A DNA stretch of 64,000 nt from Lacticaseibacillus jixianensis (GCF_003946485.1 NZ_RHOJ01000002.1:62001-126000); one strand, 5' to 3'; positions 16,229 through 25,876 are shown, counted from the first letter of the stretch. A program made the numbers and translations. The notes: a model not told the origin generated them from the letters alone.

Positions 16229-17124
16229 TGTCCAATCTCCTCATTCGTATTTTAGTATTGTCACTACTTACCATTAAATCATAATACATTACCCATTAAA
16301 ACAGCACAGTTAAATTGTCAAATTGGATGTATCTATACCGTCATCTAGATTTTAGTCGCCTATGAACCTCGCACTGCCGTAATAATATCAGAACATTTCG
16401 ACAGGTGCTGCCGTCAGTCCCCATATCCAAAGATTTAGTAACAATACGTGATAAATTAGACAAATTTCAAGGGAAAACTTGAAAACCTGTTCTCTGTGGG
16501 CCATGAGCCTCAAGTTAATGAAATGTTCTGATACGAAATTCTCCGTGTTAGATCATCACCGACATTCCAAATTACAGACATAGATTTTGCTTCGAGCAAC
16601 AACCACGCACCCCGAGAAAAGTTTTCACGGAATTGAGCAACGAAATAAGGTCCCAGTTCTTCTCACACGCCAATTATTCTATTTGTGTACAAAATCAGAC
16701 GCGAAGCGGCGTTATGGCAAAGATTGACGTGATTACCTATGCTTAATTACTCACCCTTCCTCAAAAGGTTGTAACACCGAAGCTTCTAGCACTTGCACCG
16801 CGCAATTTTTGAAAATTTGTCGTGTATCATTTTCGGCAGAATGGGTAAGATGCTCAAATTGACGAGACCCTCGAGAACTCTCGGTCGTATATCGGCTTGC
16901 CCAGTCGCACAAATGTGTCTGCGATCAAAAAGCAAACCGCAGATCTGGGCAGTCTTGCGTAACTGTTTTGGTAACGGTCTGCCTCATTTTCGGTTTCCTG
17001 TACCATGCTCAATGAGCATTTCAGACGATTGATAAAAGTATTGGACGTATAGCCAAACAGTCACTACAATTACTTCAATCAAAGCTAAGTGTTCTACTCA
17101 AGCCCTCGAAAGGACAAACAAAGC
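16229..17124. other. Gene-free AT-rich segment
   Basis: About 0.9 kb between the DUF262 gene and the cupin gene. The only open frames are short, lack ribosome binding sites and resemble nothing I recognise (for example 16793-17032). It looks like decayed accessory DNA. The first part must hold the DUF262 promoter and the last part the cupin-operon promoter; I could not pick either with confidence. Confidence 0.5.
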
Positions 17125-17538
17125 ATGACAACCACCGCACAATCCGTAAAGCACGGCATCTTCCCCATGGGCGCCACGAACGACGCCTATGCCCAGTATT
17201 TTGTCGGCCAGAGCTACCTCAACACCCTGATCAGCGACCCGGCGATCAATGTCGGCGTCGGCAATGTCACCTTCGAGCCCGGCTGCCGAAACAACTGGCA
17301 CATTCACCACGACGGCTTCCAGCTGCTGCTGGTCACCGGCGGCGAGGGCTGGTACCAGGAAGAGGGCCAGCCGGCGCGCAAGTTGCACCCTCGGGATGTC
17401 GTCGTCACCCACGACGGCGTGAAGCACTGGCACGGCGCAACGAAGGACAGCTGGTTCTCGCACATCGCCATCACCGCCGGCACGCCGGAATGGCTCGAAC
17501 CCGTTTCTGATGAACAGTACATCGCACTAAGCGACTAG
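17125..17538 (+). CDS. Cupin domain protein
   Basis: The 137-residue protein is a single cupin barrel. Motif 1 is NNWHIHHDGFQLLLVTGGEG with the paired His and the Gln/Glu-like ligand, and motif 2 is PRDVVVTHDGVKHWHGA with the last His. These would bind a metal. I chose ATG 17125 (MTTTAQSVKHG) because of the AAAGGAC site; the frame extends 12 codons upstream. It heads a five-gene + strand cluster with SDR, CMD-family and NmrA-like proteins and LysR; such cupins often accompany carboxymuconolactone-decarboxylase-like proteins. Substrate unknown. Confidence 0.88.
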   Translation: MTTTAQSVKHGIFPMGATNDAYAQYFVGQSYLNTLISDPAINVGVGNVTFEPGCRNNWHIHHDGFQLLLVTGGEGWYQEEGQPARKLHPRDVVVTHDGVKHWHGATKDSWFSHIAITAGTPEWLEPVSDEQYIALSD

Positions 17539-17550
17539 GAGGAATTCTGC

Positions 17551-18294
17551 ATGATTAAAGATAAAGTGGTTGTAATCACTGGCGCATCCAGCGGCATCGG
17601 CGCCGCTACCGCGAAGCTGCTGGCGGCAAAAGGCGCCAAGGTCGTGCTGGGCGCACGGCGGGAAGACAAGCTGGCGCAGCTGACGGAAGCCATCAAGAAC
17701 GCCGGCGGTCAGTCCGTGTATCGCGTCACGGACGTCACCAAGCCGGCAGATAACGCCGCGCTGGTGCAGCTGGCACAGGACACGTTTGGCCGCTTCGATG
17801 TGATGTTTCTAAACGCTGGCCTGATGCCGAGCTCCCCGCTGTCCGCGCTGAAGGTCGCCGAATGGAACCAGATGGTCGACGTCAACTTGAAGGGGGTGCT
17901 GAACGGCATCGCCGCCGCCCTGCCAACGTTTAAAGCGCAGCGAGCCGGTCATTTTATCACGACCAGCTCCGTCGCCGGGCTCAAAGCCTACCCGAACGGC
18001 GCGGTGTACGGTGCGACCAAGTGGGCGGTGCGCGACCTGATGGAAGTGCTGCGCATGGAGTCCGCCCAGGAAGGCAGCCACATTCGCACGGCGACGATCT
18101 ATCCGGCCGCCGTCAAGTCTGAGCTGCTCAATACCATCACCGACCCTGGGGCCGCCGCGGCGATGCAGCAGACCTACGACACGTACGAGATCAGCGCCGA
18201 GCGCATCGCGCGGGTCGTCGCGTTTGCCATCGACATGCCGGAAGACACGAACGTGAGTGAATTCACCGTCGGCCCGACCACCCAGCCGTGGTAG
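17551..18294 (+). CDS. Short-chain dehydrogenase/reductase
   Basis: This 247-residue classical SDR has the cofactor motif TGASSGIGAATAKLL near the N-terminus, the structural LNAGLM (variant of NNAG) and the catalytic Ser with the YGATKWAV Tyr-Lys pair (Tyr about residue 153, Lys about 157). It should oxidise or reduce a small alcohol or carbonyl with NADP(H) in the cytosol. GGAGG precedes the ATG, 12 bases after the cupin stop. The substrate cannot be told from sequence. Confidence 0.93.
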   Translation: MIKDKVVVITGASSGIGAATAKLLAAKGAKVVLGARREDKLAQLTEAIKNAGGQSVYRVTDVTKPADNAALVQLAQDTFGRFDVMFLNAGLMPSSPLSALKVAEWNQMVDVNLKGVLNGIAAALPTFKAQRAGHFITTSSVAGLKAYPNGAVYGATKWAVRDLMEVLRMESAQEGSHIRTATIYPAAVKSELLNTITDPGAAAAMQQTYDTYEISAERIARVVAFAIDMPEDTNVSEFTVGPTTQPW

Positions 18295-18321
18295 CCCACT
18301 CATCCAGAAAGGAAGATCATA

Positions 18322-18657
18322 ATGGTGAAGAAACAAACCGCAGGCCGCGACCACTTGGGCGAGGTCGCCCCGCAGTTCGCCGCGCTGAATGATGACGTCC
18401 TGTTCGGTCAGGTCTGGGCCAAGGAATCGGAGCTGCCCGCCCGTGACCGCAGCCTGATCACCTGCGCCGCGCTGATGGCGCAGGGCCTGTTCCCGCAGCT
18501 GAAGGCGCACATGGCCATCGCCAAGGACAATGACGTGACCAAGACGGAGATGTTCGCACTGATCACGCACCTGGCCTTTTACGCCGGCTGGCCCAAGGCG
18601 TGGTCCGCGTTTCCGCTGGCCGAGGAAGTCTACGGCAAAAGCGCGCCGGAGGACTAG
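18322..18657 (+). CDS. Carboxymuconolactone decarboxylase family protein (AhpD-like)
   Basis: The 111-residue protein has the CMD/AhpD core: RDRSLITCAALMAQG followed by HMAIAKDNDVTKTEMFALI and HLAFYAGWPKAWSAF. A true AhpD-type CxxC pair is absent (one Cys only, in ITCAA), so thiol peroxidase activity is unlikely and a decarboxylase-like or unknown role is more plausible. It lies in the redox cluster; the downstream gene starts 3 bases after its stop. Confidence 0.88.
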   Translation: MVKKQTAGRDHLGEVAPQFAALNDDVLFGQVWAKESELPARDRSLITCAALMAQGLFPQLKAHMAIAKDNDVTKTEMFALITHLAFYAGWPKAWSAFPLAEEVYGKSAPED

Positions 18658-18660
18658 CCG

Positions 18661-19293
18661 GTGCCCAATGTGCTGATAATAGGCGCCAACGGCCGCATCG
18701 CCAAGCTGGTCCGCAAGCGGCTCCTGCAGGAGACCGACGCCCACCTGACCTTGTACCTCCGCCGCGCCAAGCGTCTGGGCCAGGTCGTGCCGACCCGCGA
18801 AACCGTGGTCGAGGCCGACGTGAACGACTACCAGGCGCTGTACCAAGCCATGGCGGGCCAAGACATTGTCTACGCCAACCTCGACGGGCAGCTCGAACCG
18901 CTGGCGCGATCGATCGTGAAGGCCATGACCGCGGCCGGCGTGGCCCGGCTGATCGACGTCACCGGCCTCGGCCTGGACCACGAGGTGCCCGGCGCATTCG
19001 GCCGCTGGGTCGAAACCGACGTCGGCCCCGCCGTGATGGCAGACACCCGCCGGGCCGCGCACCTGATCGAGGTCAGCGCCTTGAATTTTACGTTGATCCG
19101 AGCCGCCTATCTGACCGACACCGCCGAAATTGACTACGAGCTCACGGCCAAGGGCACCCCTTTTAAAGGCACCAGCGTGTCGCGGGCGAGCGTTGCTGAC
19201 CTGATCGTGAAGCTGATTGAGAATCCTGCGCTGCACAGCTATAGTAGTCTTAGCATCGATGAACCGGGCAGCGCGGGTGATCGGCCCGGCTGA
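18661..19293 (+). CDS. NAD(P)-binding NmrA/SDR-atypical protein
   Basis: The 210-residue protein starts with GTG after GGAGGACTAGCC, which is inside the end of the CMD gene, so translation is probably coupled. The N-terminal VLIIGANGRIAKLVRKRLL is a Rossmann GxxGxxx motif of the atypical SDR/NmrA class, and LIDVTGLGLDHEV and NFTLIRAAYLTD follow. Such proteins are NAD(P)H sensors or reductases. Function within the cluster is unknown. Confidence 0.87.
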   Translation: MPNVLIIGANGRIAKLVRKRLLQETDAHLTLYLRRAKRLGQVVPTRETVVEADVNDYQALYQAMAGQDIVYANLDGQLEPLARSIVKAMTAAGVARLIDVTGLGLDHEVPGAFGRWVETDVGPAVMADTRRAAHLIEVSALNFTLIRAAYLTDTAEIDYELTAKGTPFKGTSVSRASVADLIVKLIENPALHSYSSLSIDEPGSAGDRPG

Positions 19294-19311
19294 CCCACTG
19301 GAGGCACACAC

Positions 19312-20193
19312 ATGGAACTGAGGCTGCTGGAATACTTTTTGGCGATCGACGCGGCGGGCTCGCTGTCGCAGGCGGCCGAACGTCTGCACATCACCCAGCC
19401 CACCTTGTCGCGGCAGCTCAAGGGCCTGGAGGACGAACTCGGCGCGCCGCTGTTCACGCGCAGCCACCGCGGCCTCACGCTAACGCAGGCGGGCCTGTAC
19501 CTGAAAACGCGGGCGCAGGAGATCCTGACCCTGACGCAGCAGACCGAGCAGACCTTCATCAATCAGCGCCGCGAGCTGTTCAGCGGCCACCTCAGCATCG
19601 GCGCCGTCGAGGCCGACACCAGCCACACGCTGGCCAAGGCGCTCGCCGCCTTCACTACCGAGTACCCGGCCGTGACGTTCGACCTGTTCACCGGCACCTC
19701 CGACGACCTGTTCGACCGCCTGGACAAGGGGCTGATCGACCTGGGCCTGCTGCTGGAGCCGGTCAACACGGACAAGTACGCGCACCTCACCCTCGCCCAC
19801 ACGGAGAGGTGGGGCCTAGTCGCCAACGTTGATTCGCCGCTCGCCACCAAGCCGGTGATCGAACCCGCCGACCTGCTGGGCATCCCCTTGATCATCTCCA
19901 GCCGCCAAGCTGTGCAGCAACTGCTGGCGGACTGGGCGCAGGTCAAGCTGGCAGATTTGACCATCGTCGGGCACTTCAACCTGATTTTTAACGTCCTGCC
20001 GCTGATCCAGGAAAACGCCGGCGCGGCGCTGACCATCGAAGGCGTCATCGACCCGCAGAACCACGCCGGCGTGCGGTTCATCCCCTTTTCCCCGCGGGTG
20101 CAGACCCACACCGTGCTGGCCTGGCGCAAGCACCGGCTGCAGACGCCGATTGCGACGGCGTTCATCGACCGGTTCAAACCATATACAAATTGA
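19312..20193 (+). CDS. LysR family transcriptional regulator
   Basis: The 293-residue protein has the LysR N-terminal HTH (about 1-60, AAGSLSQAAERLHITQPTLS, FTRSHRGLTLTQAG) and a substrate-binding-type effector domain (about 90-290). GGAGGCACACAC precedes the ATG. It is the last gene of the cluster and on the same strand, unlike the usual divergent arrangement, so it may be autoregulated together with the operon. The effector is unknown. Confidence 0.93.
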   Translation: MELRLLEYFLAIDAAGSLSQAAERLHITQPTLSRQLKGLEDELGAPLFTRSHRGLTLTQAGLYLKTRAQEILTLTQQTEQTFINQRRELFSGHLSIGAVEADTSHTLAKALAAFTTEYPAVTFDLFTGTSDDLFDRLDKGLIDLGLLLEPVNTDKYAHLTLAHTERWGLVANVDSPLATKPVIEPADLLGIPLIISSRQAVQQLLADWAQVKLADLTIVGHFNLIFNVLPLIQENAGAALTIEGVIDPQNHAGVRFIPFSPRVQTHTVLAWRKHRLQTPIATAFIDRFKPYTN

Positions 20194-20239
20194 CAGGCCT
20201 TCTTTGCCGCCACTGATAGCGGCTGAGAAGGCCTGTTTT
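20193..20239 (+). terminator. Rho-independent terminator after LysR
   Basis: ACAGGCCTTCT and AGAAGGCCTGT form a long stem with an inner GCCGC/GCGGC pair, followed by TTTT. Confidence 0.85.
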
Positions 20240-20256
20240 GGTGTGAAAATAGGCAA

Positions 20257-20291
20257 AAGAGCACGCTGGCCGCAACAGCCAACGTGCTCTT
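20257..20291 (-). terminator. Hairpin terminator after the surface-protein gene
   Basis: AAGAGCACG.TGGC and GCCA.CGTGCTCTT pair around a seven-base loop; on the minus strand a TTTT follows. It lies about 70 bases after the surface-protein stop. Confidence 0.65.
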
Positions 20292-20362
20292 CGAGGGGTT
20301 TTGCATTGTCAGTTAACGCTTCGTCATAGTCTGGAATCAGCCGTCAGATTGATCTCTGCAGC

Positions 20363-23300
20363 TTAGCCCATCCGCTGACGCTTCTTGTACCAACCGCCGA
20401 GCCCAAGCATCCCCAGCAGTGAGAGACCAAGCAGGATCAGCCATGGCTTCTGCTGCTCACCAGTTTGTGGCAGGGTGCCCTCCCGATGGGTCGTCGTGGG
20501 ATTGACCGCCGTGGTGGGGTTGTTCACCGGAATTGGTCGAACCACGCTGCCGCCTGGGTTGGCACCAGTGTTGGTACCCTGGTTAGTGCCAGTGCTGCTA
20601 CTACCACCGGTATCTGGGCCAGTGCTGCTACTACCACCGGTATCTGGGCCAGTACTGCCACCACCGCCCGTGTCTGGATCAGTAGTGCCACCGCCGCCTG
20701 TGTCTGGATCAGTGCCGCCTCCGCCGGGCTCACTAGGCTCCTTCTCATCATCTGCTTCGATGGTGTAAGTTGTCTGGTACATATCAGACAGGTCACGGTC
20801 AGGATACATTGCCTCCAGCCGGTCAATATATTCCTGCTGCAGGGCGAGGTTGTAAACGCCCGGTTCGGTCGGCGCGCCTTTGATCCCACCATCGTCAGTC
20901 AATAACCGACTACTTGGCAGTCCGGGAGCCGTCTTCGGCGTGTAGATCAGATGTTCCTTCCCGATTTCGATGCCAAGATCGTGCTCTTGCGCGATCTTCG
21001 GCAACTGATCGGTCCCGTCGTAGACTTTGCTGGTCGGCAAAGTGAGATACGGGTTTGCCACGCCGTAGATGGTGTATTCGCCGGTGAACCATTCGGCGGG
21101 GATACCTGCGCCGTAAAGCTCAGTGAGGTGGTCCTGCAGCGATTGCTGCTTATCCGGACTAAACCGGACGTCATACTGCCCAATTGCGGTCGGCAGACCA
21201 TCGAACCATTTTTCCTCACCTTGGATTCTGTGCTGATAGGACGCTACATCAGGTGTCACCTCTAAGCCGCCAGTTGAGATGACAAAGTCGGTAGGCTGAT
21301 CACTCGTGCCGTCGACCTGCTTTTTCCCCCCAATCTTAAGGGTGATGTCATCAAGGTCAGCGTGGGGCACGATCCGATACTGCCCGCTAAACATCCAATC
21401 AGGAAGGCCGGCGCCGTGCATCTCCTTCACTTCCTGTTGGATCTGTGCCTGCTTAGTCGCATTCACGCGCAGGTCATACTCGCCTACCTTGGTCGGCGCG
21501 CCCGCTTGCCAATCATCATCTGAAGCGCCAGCTGCGCGGTGTTCAACATCTCCCGCTCCCAGATGAACCTCAGAGTCCCATTGGCCTTCAAGCTGGACCA
21601 GCTCCAGCGGCAGGAAATCTGACTGGTCATACTCCTTTTCACCATCGATCACCATCGCCAAGCCGTCATAGTGAATGCTTGGGGTGATTTCATAGGTGCC
21701 TGAGAACATCCAGTCTGGCAAGGTCTGGCCATAATCACCAAGAATGACATTCTGGGTTCCTTGGCGAATCTCAGGTCGCAGTCTAAGCTCATACTTGCCT
21801 ACCAGTAATGGCGTACCGTCAATCCACCCGCTTGTCTCCCCAAGTAAGCGGTACTGAAAGTCAGCCTCTTTTAAGGCAAACTCATATCGCCATGCACCAG
21901 TGTAGTGAATTGGTGTGCTGTTCAGCTGGGTACTTTGGTCGTATGGTTTCTCTCCATCAATGGCCAACGCCAGGCCCTCAAAGTCTGGGGATGGCGTAAT
22001 TTCGTATTTGCCGCTAAAAGATTCCTCGCTGATATATTCGCCATACTTATCGTAGATGCCGGCCTGAATGAGTGACTGTTTCCCCGCATGGATGCGAATG
22101 TCGTACTGGCCGGCATAGAATGGTACACCCTGTGCCCAAGTCTCGCCATCCTCCAGCTTATACTCGTAGTCACTATTTTCCAAAGCCAGGTCTAGGTCTA
22201 GCTGTGACGACTGTTGAACAAAGTCGTTTGGTAAATCGAAGGTCTTATCGTACACTTTCGTTCCACCAATCGATAGTGACAACACCCGTTCGTGGATGGT
22301 GTAGTCGCCCTCGAAGTTATTCAACGGTAGGCGCGCCCCATATTCTTCCTCAATCTTTTCCTGAATTGCCTGGCGCGTCTCCTCATTCACCCGCACGGAG
22401 TACTCACCCGGTTCAATTGGCGTGCCTGGTGTCCAGTCCGTTTCAGAATCGGCGTTTGCGCGGCGGTATTCGTAATCAGCATCTGTTGGTGTGCCAAAGT
22501 CCCAGGATTCAGGCGACGGGCTGAAGAAGTCCGCTGGTAATGAGTCTGCGCCATCGAAGACCTTCTCGCCACCGATACTGATGGCCAGTTTGTTAAAGGC
22601 TTTAGGGGTCGTTATTTCGAAAGGCCCACGCGCTATTTGCCACGGATGGCCTGGCCCGTATGCATTCTGGATTGCCACATTAATAGAAAGTTGCTTCTCT
22701 TCAGTGAGCGTAAGACGATATCGATCCGCTAAAGTCGGCGTTCCAGGGTGCCATTCATCATTGCTGTCAGACCATTCATCAGTGCCGAGAATCTGATACC
22801 TGAAATCTTCTTCAGTGAATCCGAAGTCCAAGTCGAGATCCTCGGATTGGGTCACAAAGTCTGCCGGTTTCAGAGCGGTTTTGTCATACTCCCGGCTCCC
22901 GCCAATGTTCAGGCTCAAAAATAGCCGCTGCTTAATGGTATAGTCACCAACAAAGTCTGAATCCGGTAGGGTCTCGCCATATGCAGCCTTGATATCATCC
23001 TGAATTGCCTGTCGCCGTAACGGTTTCACTTGCACCTCGTATTCGCCGACTTCAATAGGAGTGCCGTCTTGCCACTCGGTTTCACCCTTAGCACGATATT
23101 GGTAGTCGTCTTCATTCTGAGGCTGGTCAAACATCCAATTAGGCGATGTCTTGAAAAAGTCGTCAGGCAATGTGTTCTCGCCGTTGTAGACCTTGGCCCC
23201 ACCAACGCTGAAGGAAAGCTGATCAAAATCAGTTTTCAGGGTGATCTCGTATTCAGCAGTGTCTACTATGGATAAGGAATGGTTCGAACCATAATTCAGG

Positions 23301-25246
23301 TCAAATTGATCAACTATTCGATTCTGCGCAGACTCGGTCAGTCGAATCTCGTATCGACCCGCTGCTGATGGCGTGCCCTTGGTCCAATTGCCTTCGTCAG
23401 CAATGGTAAATTCAAAGTCATCCTTGGTAATGTTCAGTTCGCCTTCTAATTCTGGCGACTGTTCAATCAGCTGCTCCGGCATGACTGCCGTCCCATCGTA
23501 TTGCTTATTTCCTCCTGTAACCGTCAAATTCAATTGCTTTGACTCAATCGTGTATTCGCCTGGATATACGGCGCCTACTTGGACATTACCGTTGAGTTTT
23601 TCAGCGATTAACACGTCAATTGCTGATTTCTTTGCTTCGCTCAGGCGGACCTGATACCTACCCGCATTGATCGGTGCTCCGGCGATCCACGCATCATCGG
23701 TATCGGCTAGCCGATACTCAAAGTCTGCCTTTGTGATACCAAGGTCCACATCCGCTACCTCAAGAGTGGACAGCAACTCTGCGGGTGACGGCGCGGTGGC
23801 ATCATAGATCTTGCTGCCGCCGCCCACCGTCAAATCGACGCTAAGCGGATCGATAGTGTAACTGCCCTCGAATGCAGAATCCGGCAGAGCAGCGCCGTAC
23901 TTCTTTTCCATGGCCCTTGTTATAACGGAACGATAAAGGTCCCGAACCCTCACGTCATAGTCGCCAGCCGCAGTTGGTAACCCACCTGTTAGCCAGCTGT
24001 CTGTTACCCAGCTGTCTGTTCCCTTACTTTTGTATTCGAACCACCACTCCCCTTCTGGGGTGGGTAGGTCTCCCCACGCGTCCAAATCAGCCACTTTGAA
24101 GAAGTCTGCGGCCGTGGTTGGAAAACTGACACTACCATCATAGGTCTTCCGGCCACCGATGCTCATCCCTAATTTTTCAAAACCTGGCGCTTCCTCAACA
24201 GTGAACAAATCATGATCTGTAATGGAAGGAAGCTGTAGCATCACATTCTCGCCGTATAAATCTGCCAGCCGGCGCTGAATACCCAACTGCGTTGCAAAAT
24301 TAACTCGGATCCGATAAGTACCGACCCCCGGCGGGATCTGGGCATACCAATCTCCTGAAGAAAGATCATGTACCCCCACTTGTTGATAGTTGATATCATT
24401 TAATGAGAGGTTAAAGTCAACGTCGAGAATTTTATTAATCGGTACGTATTGGTCCACGGTGCCGCGAGTGCCATCCCAAACCCGACTGCCACCAGTCGCT
24501 CTTATCGATGCGACCAGTTGATGGATCGTGTAGGTTCCTTCGAACTTTTCATCGGCCCATGCATCGCCATAGATGTCCCTCATATCAGACTGAATGTGGG
24601 TCCGCATCCTGCTCGTCAGTCGCACTCGGTACGTCCCGACGTTCGTGGGCAGGCCATTCTTCCACTGAGATCCTTCCAGGTACTCAAAATCAGTCATGCT
24701 CATTGGCATGGACAGGTTCCAGTTAAACGACACATTAAAAAAATGATCGATACGCGTTGGAAAGCCATCCGTGGCGTCGTATGTCTTCTCACCGCCGATG
24801 TCGACGCTTAGGTCATCCAGTCCCTGAGCCGGGCCAAGCGCTTTGGGCGCCGAGGGTTCTGGGGCGTATGCCGGCGCATCAGTCACCTGTTCTTTTGGGG
24901 TTTGAAAAGCTTCTTCTGCCGGTGCAGCGGGGTCACTCTCGGCTTCGGCGGCTGGCGCGGCCTCTTCGCTCTTGTCTTCCTTGGCTGCAGCTTCACTGCT
25001 CTTGTCAGATGCGTCCGACTCGGCGGCAACAGGCTCCTCTTGAGCCGACTCGGCCGCCGCTTTTGTGTCTGCCGCTGGTGGCAGCGTATCGACAGCGGAT
25101 GCGACGGTCACCAGCGGCTGCGCCATGGTCAGGCCCAGCGTCAACATCGTGATGCCACGAACGACCCAGCGCTTGCCGGATTTGCGCATGTGCTTGCGGT
25201 GCTTAGATTCTGTTAAGGCTTGACGGAATTGATTTATTTTTCGCAT
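20363..25246 (-). CDS. LPXTG cell-wall-anchored protein with thirteen repeats
   Basis: The 1627-residue surface protein has: a long signal region with a KxYKxGKxW-like motif (HMRKSGKRW, about 19-27) and hydrophobic core to about 50; an Ala/Glu/Ser-rich stretch (about 52-140); thirteen divergent repeats of roughly 95-115 residues (about 143-1490); a Gly/Asp/Thr/Ser-rich wall-spanning linker; and LPQTG at 1592-1596 with a membrane helix and basic tail. Each repeat shows IGG.K.YDGT, DFEYR, GTP...G.Y.VRL and YTI landmarks, like MBG/YGX-type domains of lactobacillary adhesins. It should be anchored by sortase A. Adhesion or biofilm roles are inferred. Confidence 0.92.
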   Translation of the reverse strand: MRKINQFRQALTESKHRKHMRKSGKRWVVRGITMLTLGLTMAQPLVTVASAVDTLPPAADTKAAAESAQEEPVAAESDASDKSSEAAAKEDKSEEAAPAAEAESDPAAPAEEAFQTPKEQVTDAPAYAPEPSAPKALGPAQGLDDLSVDIGGEKTYDATDGFPTRIDHFFNVSFNWNLSMPMSMTDFEYLEGSQWKNGLPTNVGTYRVRLTSRMRTHIQSDMRDIYGDAWADEKFEGTYTIHQLVASIRATGGSRVWDGTRGTVDQYVPINKILDVDFNLSLNDINYQQVGVHDLSSGDWYAQIPPGVGTYRIRVNFATQLGIQRRLADLYGENVMLQLPSITDHDLFTVEEAPGFEKLGMSIGGRKTYDGSVSFPTTAADFFKVADLDAWGDLPTPEGEWWFEYKSKGTDSWVTDSWLTGGLPTAAGDYDVRVRDLYRSVITRAMEKKYGAALPDSAFEGSYTIDPLSVDLTVGGGSKIYDATAPSPAELLSTLEVADVDLGITKADFEYRLADTDDAWIAGAPINAGRYQVRLSEAKKSAIDVLIAEKLNGNVQVGAVYPGEYTIESKQLNLTVTGGNKQYDGTAVMPEQLIEQSPELEGELNITKDDFEFTIADEGNWTKGTPSAAGRYEIRLTESAQNRIVDQFDLNYGSNHSLSIVDTAEYEITLKTDFDQLSFSVGGAKVYNGENTLPDDFFKTSPNWMFDQPQNEDDYQYRAKGETEWQDGTPIEVGEYEVQVKPLRRQAIQDDIKAAYGETLPDSDFVGDYTIKQRLFLSLNIGGSREYDKTALKPADFVTQSEDLDLDFGFTEEDFRYQILGTDEWSDSNDEWHPGTPTLADRYRLTLTEEKQLSINVAIQNAYGPGHPWQIARGPFEITTPKAFNKLAISIGGEKVFDGADSLPADFFSPSPESWDFGTPTDADYEYRRANADSETDWTPGTPIEPGEYSVRVNEETRQAIQEKIEEEYGARLPLNNFEGDYTIHERVLSLSIGGTKVYDKTFDLPNDFVQQSSQLDLDLALENSDYEYKLEDGETWAQGVPFYAGQYDIRIHAGKQSLIQAGIYDKYGEYISEESFSGKYEITPSPDFEGLALAIDGEKPYDQSTQLNSTPIHYTGAWRYEFALKEADFQYRLLGETSGWIDGTPLLVGKYELRLRPEIRQGTQNVILGDYGQTLPDWMFSGTYEITPSIHYDGLAMVIDGEKEYDQSDFLPLELVQLEGQWDSEVHLGAGDVEHRAAGASDDDWQAGAPTKVGEYDLRVNATKQAQIQQEVKEMHGAGLPDWMFSGQYRIVPHADLDDITLKIGGKKQVDGTSDQPTDFVISTGGLEVTPDVASYQHRIQGEEKWFDGLPTAIGQYDVRFSPDKQQSLQDHLTELYGAGIPAEWFTGEYTIYGVANPYLTLPTSKVYDGTDQLPKIAQEHDLGIEIGKEHLIYTPKTAPGLPSSRLLTDDGGIKGAPTEPGVYNLALQQEYIDRLEAMYPDRDLSDMYQTTYTIEADDEKEPSEPGGGGTDPDTGGGGTTDPDTGGGGSTGPDTGGSSSTGPDTGGSSSTGTNQGTNTGANPGGSVVRPIPVNNPTTAVNPTTTHREGTLPQTGEQQKPWLILLGLSLLGMLGLGGWYKKRQRMG
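20589..20730 (-). repeat. 30-bp tandem repeats encoding the wall-spanning linker
   Basis: About five copies of a 30-bp unit (GCCAGTGCTGCTACTACCAC...) run in tandem. Two copies are near identical and the others have drifted. They encode TGPDTGGSSS/TDPDTGGGGT units before LPQTG. Copy number may vary between strains. Confidence 0.8.
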
Positions 25247-25580
25247 TTAACGACGTCCTCCATTTCGGGGGGCAATCAGCCTCATTTCTTCAGCTGATCA
25301 AGTGATCAACGTAAAATACAGTAGTTCTGCGGTTTGCCAGCTATAGCAGCTGATGGCTCAGTTCCATGGATTGCCTCCTTTCATTCGTCGAACTTATGCT
25401 AATGCTCAATATTTCCCTATCTTCACCGTATCATGGTGCCGTTTCAGAAAGGAAATCTAACGCTTGCAATTTAATTCCCTAGCTGAGCGATACCAACACC
25501 CTAATTAAAGTCAAGATCATCAAGTGTATTTTGGTCGATGCAAATATTGCTCGACTGGTTCATTTTTGACTGGATAAAAA

Positions 25581-25616
25581 ATCCCTGCCTTAACGTATAC
25601 GCGCTGAGTCAGGGAT
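25581..25616 (-). terminator. Orphan terminator
   Basis: ATCCCTG and CAGGGAT pair, and on the minus strand TTTTTT follows. No gene ends nearby on that strand, so it may be left from a lost gene or end read-through from 25942. Confidence 0.55.
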
Positions 25617-25825
25617 CGGACGAGCAAATTTAAGGGACACGTGGTCCTCGTTAAGGCCGGCTGATTAGTAGCCGTGTTTCGACCTGCGGATCTATGACCA
25701 TCTGGTGAGCCGCCGCAGCCAACCGGACTAGCGGTAATGCTGGGGCACCAGCCAGTCGGTCAGCGGCCACCACTAGCCACTTGTCAGCTTGCCGAACGAA
25801 TTAACCACGGGCCCGGCTGATGCAT

Positions 25826-25876
25826 ATGCCAATCAAAACGGTGTTCATCGAGCGGTTCAAACCTTTTACGGACTAG
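25826..25876 (+). pseudogene. Fossil C-terminus of a LysR-type regulator
   Basis: The frame MPIKTVFIERFKPFTD then TAG closely matches the end of the intact LysR at 19312-20193 (TPIATAFIDRFKPYTN) and is likewise followed at once by a terminator hairpin. Nothing upstream is recognisable, so only the tail of a relative survives. Confidence 0.6.

Noticed and set aside
16793-17032. A 79-codon frame before the cupin gene
   Set aside because: No ribosome binding site, Cys/Arg/Pro-scattered composition and no recognisable domain.
17809-19467. A 552-codon open frame on the minus strand
   Set aside because: It is antisense to the SDR, CMD, NmrA-like and LysR genes, has no domain and an Arg/Gly/His-rich composition typical of a GC-rich shadow frame.
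20589-20730. CRISPR-like array
   Set aside because: The 30-bp units are contiguous with no spacers and encode an in-frame protein linker.
25341-25367. Eight-codon leader peptide MELSHQLL
   Set aside because: The ribosome binding site is excellent, but no attenuator structure or sense for the downstream surface gene is seen; its start resembles the LysR start, so it may be chance or a relic.
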